Below are positions 8,027 through 12,223 of a stretch of 12,223 bases of DNA, piece by piece. Source of the stretch: CP2-2F sp034436235 (GTDB lineage Bacteria > Chloroflexota > Anaerolineae > Aggregatilineales > UBA2796); contig DAOTWB010000300.1 of the NCBI GenBank assembly GCA_034436235.1, positions 1-12,223 on the forward strand, in the 5' to 3' direction. Below the pieces are notes generated by a model that saw only the letters and a list, made by a program, of their open reading frames with translations, had not been told where the DNA came from and did not search any database. A program made the translations under genes and the position numbers. Positions within the stretch are counted from its first letter, which is position 1, and the number at the start of each line of letters is the position of its first letter.

Positions 8027-8038
8027 CGATAATCGGTC

Positions 8039-9295
8039 ATGGAAAGACGGCGTGTGGTCGTCACAGGCATGGGCATCCTCTGTCCAATTGGTAACACAGT
8101 GCCGAGCGCTTGGCAGAACCTAGTGGCAGGCAAGTGCGGCATTCACACCATTCAGCGCTTCGATCCGAGCGATCTCACAGTGCGCATTGCCGGCGAAGTG
8201 CGCGATTTTGACGCGAAGGCGCTCTTCGGCAACAAAGAGGCGCGCCGCATGGATCGCGTGACGCAGCTGGCGATGGCTGCCACGCTGCAAGCGCTGGAGC
8301 AAGCCAAGCTGGATATGACGGCTGAGGATCCTTACGCGGTCGGCTGTTTGATCGGCTCAGGCGTCGGTGGCATCGAGACGCTGTTGGAAGGCGCGCGGCT
8401 TGGCAATGAGAAAGGTTTGAAGTTCGTCAGTCCGCTGCTTGTGCCGATGATGCTGACCGATAGTCCTGTTGGGCGCGTGGCGATTGAGTTCAACTTTCGC
8501 GGTCCAAACATGTCCATCTCGACGGCGTGCGCCACAGGCAACAACGCTATTGGCGAGGCGGCTGAGATGATCCGACGCGGCGCTGCTGATGTCATGATCT
8601 GCGGTAGCACAGAAGCTGCCATTGTGCCATTGGCGGTAGCGAGCTTCGCCAACATGGGCGCGCTCTCGTCGCGCAACGACGATCCTGCCACAGCGTCGCG
8701 ACCTTTTGATAAGGATCGCGACGGCTTTGTGATCGCGGAAGGCGCGGCAATTCTGGTCTTAGAGGCGCTTGAACATGCGCAACAGCGCAACGCGACCATC
8801 CTTGCTGAGCTGCTCGGTTACGCAACTACAGATGACGCTTATCACATCACAGCACCGATGGAAGACGGCGGCGGCGCGCAAATGGCGATGCGCAAAGCGC
8901 TGCGCGACGCCGGCTTGACTGTTGAGGACATTGACTACATCAACGCGCACGGCACAAGCACGCCGCTCAACGACGCTGCTGAGACGCGCGCTGTGAAAGC
9001 CGTCTTTGGTGAGCGCGCCTATCAGGTTAAAATCAGCTCTGTGAAAGGCGCTGTAGGTCACATGCTAGGCGCCGCCGGCAGCGTTGAGGCGGTCTTCAGC
9101 GTGCAGAGTATCCTGCACAACTTTGTGCCGCCGACCATCAACTATCACACGCCCGATCCTGAGTGCGACCTAGACTACACGCCGAATCACGGCGTGACGC
9201 ACACTGTCCGCCATGTGATGAGCAATTCGTTCGGTTTTGGCGGACACAATGCCGTGTTGATCTTTGGGAAGTATACGGGCAATGGCAGCCAATGA
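8039..9295 (+). CDS. fabF: 3-oxoacyl-[acyl-carrier-protein] synthase II
   Basis: A 418-residue cytosolic thiolase-fold enzyme that condenses malonyl-ACP with acyl-ACP in the elongation cycle of type II fatty acid synthesis. The start MERRRVVVTGMG is typical of the family. The triad is complete: Cys164 (STACATG), His304 (NAHGTSTPLND) and His341 (GHMLGAAG), almost exactly the numbering of E. coli FabF (163/303/340). The C-terminal SFGFGGHN loop, containing the gating Phe, is intact. The length matches the family (about 410-420). The gene's last 14 bases overlap the start of fabH, so translation is probably coupled. An upstream terminator places fabF first in its transcript. KasA-type or polyketide ketosynthases share this fold, but the close match to FabF and the fabH partner favour housekeeping fatty acid synthesis. 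No acpP, fabD or fabG lies within the window. Confidence 0.95.
   Translation: MERRRVVVTGMGILCPIGNTVPSAWQNLVAGKCGIHTIQRFDPSDLTVRIAGEVRDFDAKALFGNKEARRMDRVTQLAMAATLQALEQAKLDMTAEDPYAVGCLIGSGVGGIETLLEGARLGNEKGLKFVSPLLVPMMLTDSPVGRVAIEFNFRGPNMSISTACATGNNAIGEAAEMIRRGAADVMICGSTEAAIVPLAVASFANMGALSSRNDDPATASRPFDKDRDGFVIAEGAAILVLEALEHAQQRNATILAELLGYATTDDAYHITAPMEDGGGAQMAMRKALRDAGLTVEDIDYINAHGTSTPLNDAAETRAVKAVFGERAYQVKISSVKGAVGHMLGAAGSVEAVFSVQSILHNFVPPTINYHTPDPECDLDYTPNHGVTHTVRHVMSNSFGFGGHNAVLIFGKYTGNGSQ
9266..9271 (+). promoter_or_regulatory. Weak ribosome binding site of fabH, inside fabF
   Basis: GGGAAG ends 10 bases before ATG 9282. It supports this start over the in-frame TTG at 9264, and translation may also be coupled to fabF. 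Confidence 0.4.
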
Positions 9296-10559
9296 TGGAC
9301 GACTGAACGGCAATCGCGCTCAGCCGCCTGACCGCAGCGAGCGTCCACATGCGACGCACGCCTGGCAGCCGCGTCACACGCGCTACGCACATCTGACGGG
9401 CTGGGGCATCCGCTTGCCTGAGCGCATTGTGACCAACGCCGAGCTTGAGGCGGTCGTCGAGACGACTGACGACTGGATTCGGACGCGCACAGGCATTCAA
9501 GAGCGGCGTATCGCCAACGATCGCGAGACGGTCACGCTGATGGGCTTCGAGGCGGCGCGCGCCGCTTTGAATCGCGCCAATGTGCTGCCGAGCGCGATTG
9601 ACCTGATCATCGTGGCGACATCCACGCCCGAAGATATCTATCCCAGCAGCGCCAGCAAAATTCAGGACTTGCTTGGCGCGACGCAAGCGGGCGCCTTCGA
9701 TCTGAGCGCCGCTTGCTCAGGCTTCGTCTATGGCTTGAATATGGCGGCGCAAGCCATTCGTAGCGGCAGCATCAACACAGCGCTCGTGATCGGCAGTGAG
9801 GTCAACTCGCGCGTGCTGGACTGGACAGATCGTTCCACATGCGTGCTATTCGGCGATGGCGCAGGCGCCGTCCTGCTCGAAGGCAGCGATCAGGCAGGCG
9901 GTTTCATGGACGCCGTACTCGGCTCAGACGGCTCAGGCGCAGAGCTGTTAGGTATTCCAACTATCGGCACGACCAACTTGCCCGAAGGTCGCCAGATGCA
10001 CAAGCTGCACATGGACGGACGCGAAGTCTTTCGTTTTGCCGTGCATATCATCACAGAGAGCGTGCGCCAAGTGTTGGATAAAGCGGGACTCTCGCTGGCG
10101 GACGTAGACTTGATCGTGCCACATCAGGCAAATCAGCGCATTTTGAGCGCCGCAGCGCGCAATCTGAACGTGAGCGAGGCGCTTTTTTACAGTAACGTCC
10201 ATCGCTATGGCAACACATCGGCGGCGTCCATTCCAATCGCGCTTTATGAGGCGGAACGCGAAGGACGGCTGAAGCCGAACGATAATGTGATCGTGGTCGG
10301 CTTCGGCGGTGGCTTGACGTGGGCTGCCGCCGCCTTGCAATGGCAATCCGTGCAGGAGCGAGCGCCAAAAGGCTTGGCATATCGCCTGAGTCAGGGACGG
10401 CGCGAGCTGCAATACATCACGGCGTTTTGGCGCGCGCGCGCGCTCAAGACGTATCGTCGCTTAGAGGCTGCGCTGCGCGGCTCGCCTGCCAAGCACGCCA
10501 ATCTGCGCGAGAGCGCGCCTGCCAAAGGCAAAGAAGAGTCAGCGCGCGACAAGCGCTAG
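9282..10559 (+). CDS. fabH: 3-oxoacyl-[acyl-carrier-protein] synthase III with N- and C-terminal extensions
   Basis: A 425-residue condensing enzyme that starts fatty acid synthesis by joining an acyl-CoA primer (usually acetyl-CoA) to malonyl-ACP. Catalytic residues are Cys145 (SAACSGF), His281 (PHQAN) and Asn311 (YGNTSA), equivalent to E. coli 112/244/274. The family core begins near residue 35 (HLTGWGIRLPE) and ends near 355 (GLTWAAAALQW). Typical FabH is about 320-335 residues, so this one is longer at both ends. About 33 polar residues precede the core, and no later start keeps it whole. A tail of about 70 residues (356-425), rich in Arg, Lys and Ala with an amphipathic look, follows it and stays in the same frame to the stop. 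The tail might bind membrane, nucleic acid or a partner; nothing in it is recognised. The gene overlaps fabF by 14 bases. Primer specificity (straight or branched) cannot be read with confidence. Confidence 0.93.
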   Translation: MAANDGRLNGNRAQPPDRSERPHATHAWQPRHTRYAHLTGWGIRLPERIVTNAELEAVVETTDDWIRTRTGIQERRIANDRETVTLMGFEAARAALNRANVLPSAIDLIIVATSTPEDIYPSSASKIQDLLGATQAGAFDLSAACSGFVYGLNMAAQAIRSGSINTALVIGSEVNSRVLDWTDRSTCVLFGDGAGAVLLEGSDQAGGFMDAVLGSDGSGAELLGIPTIGTTNLPEGRQMHKLHMDGREVFRFAVHIITESVRQVLDKAGLSLADVDLIVPHQANQRILSAAARNLNVSEALFYSNVHRYGNTSAASIPIALYEAEREGRLKPNDNVIVVGFGGGLTWAAAALQWQSVQERAPKGLAYRLSQGRRELQYITAFWRARALKTYRRLEAALRGSPAKHANLRESAPAKGKEESARDKR

Positions 10560-10567
10560 TCGCTTTT
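10551..10567 (+). terminator. Possible weak terminator overlapping the fabH stop codon
   Basis: AAGCG (10551-10555) pairs with CGCTT (10561-10565) around a 5-base loop that contains most of the TAG stop, and runs into TTTT (10564-10567). The stem is short and the T-run only four, so it is a marginal call. Confidence 0.35.
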
Positions 10568-10699
10568 ACCTCTGACGCCTTGCCGCCTGTCCACAGACAA
10601 GCGCCTTTACAAAACGCATATCATAGAAGCGCTGATCCTGCGCACAGCGTTATCCATTCGCAAGCCGAATCACAACTTCATAAACTTTTGCCAAGCCGA

Positions 10700-10729
10700 T
10701 TGTCGTGTTTATCTGTTTTGCTGTATACT
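10700..10729 (+). promoter_or_regulatory. Sigma70-type promoter of the kinase gene
   Basis: TTGTCG (10700-10705) and TATACT (10724-10729) are separated by 18 bases and match the consensus at 4 of 6 and 5 of 6 positions. The surrounding 10675-10745 is AT-rich compared with the genes. Transcription would start near 10736, giving a leader of about 50 bases. The rest of the 228-base gap (10568-10699) shows only a short CGCTG/CAGCG inverted repeat near 10631-10651 and nothing else I can name. Confidence 0.5.
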
Positions 10730-10773
10730 GATATAGCAACATTCTTTCAGAGCGCCTTGCAGCGCTTTACAAT

Positions 10774-10777
10774 AGGA
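10774..10777 (+). promoter_or_regulatory. Ribosome binding site of the kinase gene
   Basis: AGGA lies 10 bases before ATG 10788. An in-frame TGA at 10779-10781 rules out any start further upstream. Confidence 0.5.
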
Positions 10778-10787
10778 ATGAGCAAGC

Positions 10788-12223
10788 ATGACACTCGAGC
10801 AAGACTACGAGTTCCTTGAGCGGCTAGGCAGCGGCGGCATGGCTGATGTCTCGAAGGCGCGTCGCATAGCGGACGGTCGGCTAGTTGCGATCAAAATCCT
10901 ACGAGATGACACTGTGCTTGGGCTGCTTCGCTTCAAACGAGAGATTCAGATTGTTGAGCGAGTTAGTCAACATCCGAACATTGTCAGCGTGCTGGGACAC
11001 TGGGAAGAGCGCGTCGCGCCTAGCACCACGCACGGCGTCAATAACGCACGTCCGCGCGCTGCGCTGATCATGGAGTACATGTCAGGCGGCAATGCCTCTA
11101 TCTACACCAAGTCGCCGTTGCTGCCGTTGCATCACTTGAGCTGTCTTGCTAATCAAGTAGCAGCTGCACTCGATTTCCTGCATGAGAACGGCATCGTCCA
11201 TCGCGATCTGAAGCCTGCTAATCTGCTCCTCGATGAACGCGGCAATGTGTACCTCTCCGACTTTGGCATCTCGCGTAAATCGGACGCGACCGGACTGACG
11301 GACACTAATCAAATGGTAGGCACATGGGCATACATCGCGCCTGAGTTGTGGCGAGGCGAAAGCGCGACGCCTGCTGCAGATGTATACGCCTTCGGCGTCC
11401 TGCTCTACCAGCTCTTGTGTGGCGAGCTGCCTTTTACAGCCGATCAGCCATATGCGATAGCCAACATGCATCTCACACAGCTGCCAACGCCGCCTAGCCA
11501 GCGCCAGCTCAGCTTGAACATTCCACCACAAGTTGAGAGCGCTGTGCTGCGTGCGCTCGCCAAGCAGCCACATCAGCGTCAGGCGACGGCGAGCGCCGTC
11601 GCGGATGCCATCAATTTGCTGCCCGAATATCGCTTAGTGCGCGTGCTGCGCTCTGCCTCAGCTTCGCAGCCGCTCACCACTTATCTCGCCGAGCATCGCT
11701 CGCGCAACAGTGCAAGCCGTATCGTTACACTCACTCTTGCTGATGTAGTTTACACTGATTCGCCAACCTTGCGCCGTCTCTTCGAACGCGCTGCGTGGAA
11801 AGAGCGTCAGCTCGTCCATCCTAACATCCTGCGGACATTGGACTACGATATCTCGCCTTACTACGGCGTCTACTACGTCAGTGAGCCGATAGAAGGCTTC
11901 TTGATCGATCAGCTCGACCAGCTCAATTATGTGAGAATCGCGTACATCATGCAGCGGATCGCGCAAGCCGTTCAGCATGGCGCTGATCATGGCATATTCC
12001 ATGGCGAGCTGCGCGTGGAGAATATCGCCGTCAAGCCTGACGGCAGCTGTGCGCTGACGCCTTTCACCTTTTATGAGCTGCTCGACGATTACGCAGCGCT
12101 CTATGTCGGACGTCGCGATTTCTCCACGCGCTTACACTACTTTTCGATCACAGGCAAGCGCAATGCCGCCTACAATGCGCCTGAGTTCTGGCGAGAGAAC
12201 AATCGGCGCAGCGTGCGCTCGCT
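10788..12223 (+). CDS. Hanks-type Ser/Thr protein kinase with a C-terminal pseudokinase domain (3' end outside window)
   Basis: The frame is open from ATG 10788 to the window end, giving 478 visible residues. Domain 1 (about 7-265) is a complete kinase: glycine-rich loop LGSGGMADV, VAIK lysine Lys36, helix-C Glu52, HRDLKPAN with Asp140, DFG Asp158, APE Glu186 and the DVYAFGV helix. It should phosphorylate Ser/Thr on cytoplasmic partners. Domain 2 (about 290 onward) keeps the kinase layout (HPNIL, a helix before HGE, APEFW at 464-468) but not the catalytic residues. The HRD motif is HGE (405-407), the DFG position is PFT (425-427), and the VAIK lysine is not found in the VTLTLA strand. It is therefore probably a pseudokinase, perhaps regulating domain 1 or holding substrates. 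No transmembrane segment or PASTA repeat appears in the visible part; either could follow. The gene has its own promoter 228 bases after fabH. Confidence 0.88.
   Translation, partial: MTLEQDYEFLERLGSGGMADVSKARRIADGRLVAIKILRDDTVLGLLRFKREIQIVERVSQHPNIVSVLGHWEERVAPSTTHGVNNARPRAALIMEYMSGGNASIYTKSPLLPLHHLSCLANQVAAALDFLHENGIVHRDLKPANLLLDERGNVYLSDFGISRKSDATGLTDTNQMVGTWAYIAPELWRGESATPAADVYAFGVLLYQLLCGELPFTADQPYAIANMHLTQLPTPPSQRQLSLNIPPQVESAVLRALAKQPHQRQATASAVADAINLLPEYRLVRVLRSASASQPLTTYLAEHRSRNSASRIVTLTLADVVYTDSPTLRRLFERAAWKERQLVHPNILRTLDYDISPYYGVYYVSEPIEGFLIDQLDQLNYVRIAYIMQRIAQAVQHGADHGIFHGELRVENIAVKPDGSCALTPFTFYELLDDYAALYVGRRDFSTRLHYFSITGKRNAAYNAPEFWRENNRRSVRS

Noticed and set aside
9138..9686. Open frame of 182 codons on the - strand over the fabF-fabH junction
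   Set aside because: Antisense to two genes with complete catalytic motifs; the product has no family features.
10568..10699. Looked for a small RNA, riboswitch or short gene in the gap after fabH
   Set aside because: Only a weak five-pair inverted repeat near 10631-10651 was found; no start with a ribosome site and no known fold.
10319..10819. Open frame of 166 codons on the + strand spanning the fabH end and the following gap
   Set aside because: It overlaps the fabH tail in another frame and runs through the promoter region into the kinase gene; composition does not look like a real protein. The fabH frame is the supported one.
10885..11067. Short + strand frame inside the kinase region
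   Set aside because: The kinase motifs (VAIK, HRD, DFG, APE) are all in the frame starting at 10788, so this is a shadow.
1..12223. Mobile elements, CRISPR arrays, tRNA/rRNA genes and attachment sites
   Set aside because: No spaced direct repeats, transposase or integrase motifs, terminal inverted repeats or cloverleaf-like segments were seen; gene style is uniform throughout.
1..12223. Frequent CCTGAG hexamer, mostly on the + strand
   Set aside because: Most copies are the in-frame Pro-Glu codon pair CCT GAG, so codon preference in + strand genes explains it better than a Chi-like or uptake signal.

Overview
The window is GC-rich (I estimate 58-60%) and densely coded on the + strand only. 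It carries six genes, the first and last cut by the window edges. The mix of membrane-anchored glycosidase-like proteins, a large cyclase/STAND-ATPase/TPR signalling protein, a Hanks-type Ser/Thr kinase and a fabF-fabH pair suggests a bacterium of the Chloroflexota (Anaerolineae-like). That assignment is inferred from gene content and style; no marker gene proves it.

Region 1 (1-3759) holds three probably co-transcribed genes for surface or extracytoplasmic carbohydrate-related proteins. The first is the C-terminal part of a GH18-like barrel protein whose catalytic motif looks degenerate. It is followed by two paralogous GH-A clan (GH39-like) glycosidases, each with an N-terminal membrane segment and an intact acid/base plus nucleophile pair of glutamates. 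A strong hairpin lies between the two paralogues.

Region 2 (3760-7955) is a single gene of about 1349 codons with the architecture of eukaryotic soluble adenylyl cyclase (ADCY10): two cyclase homology domains, an AAA/STAND NTPase and TPR repeats. The active-site residues divide between the two cyclase domains just as in the mammalian enzyme. A convincing intrinsic terminator follows it.

Region 3 (7956-10567) is a fabF-fabH pair overlapping by 14 bases, encoding the elongating and initiating condensing enzymes of type II fatty acid synthesis. All catalytic residues are present. FabH carries an unusual basic C-terminal tail of about 70 residues as well as a longer N-terminus.

Region 4 (10568-12223) has a 228-base gap with a recognisable sigma70-type promoter, then a Ser/Thr protein kinase gene running off the window end. 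It encodes a canonical kinase domain followed by a second, degenerate kinase fold (a pseudokinase) lacking the catalytic lysine and aspartates.

The best candidates for further work are the sAC-like composite cyclase and the kinase-pseudokinase tandem. I saw no mobile element, CRISPR array, tRNA or rRNA. Only two GGCC tetranucleotides were found by eye in 12.2 kb, a marked depletion.
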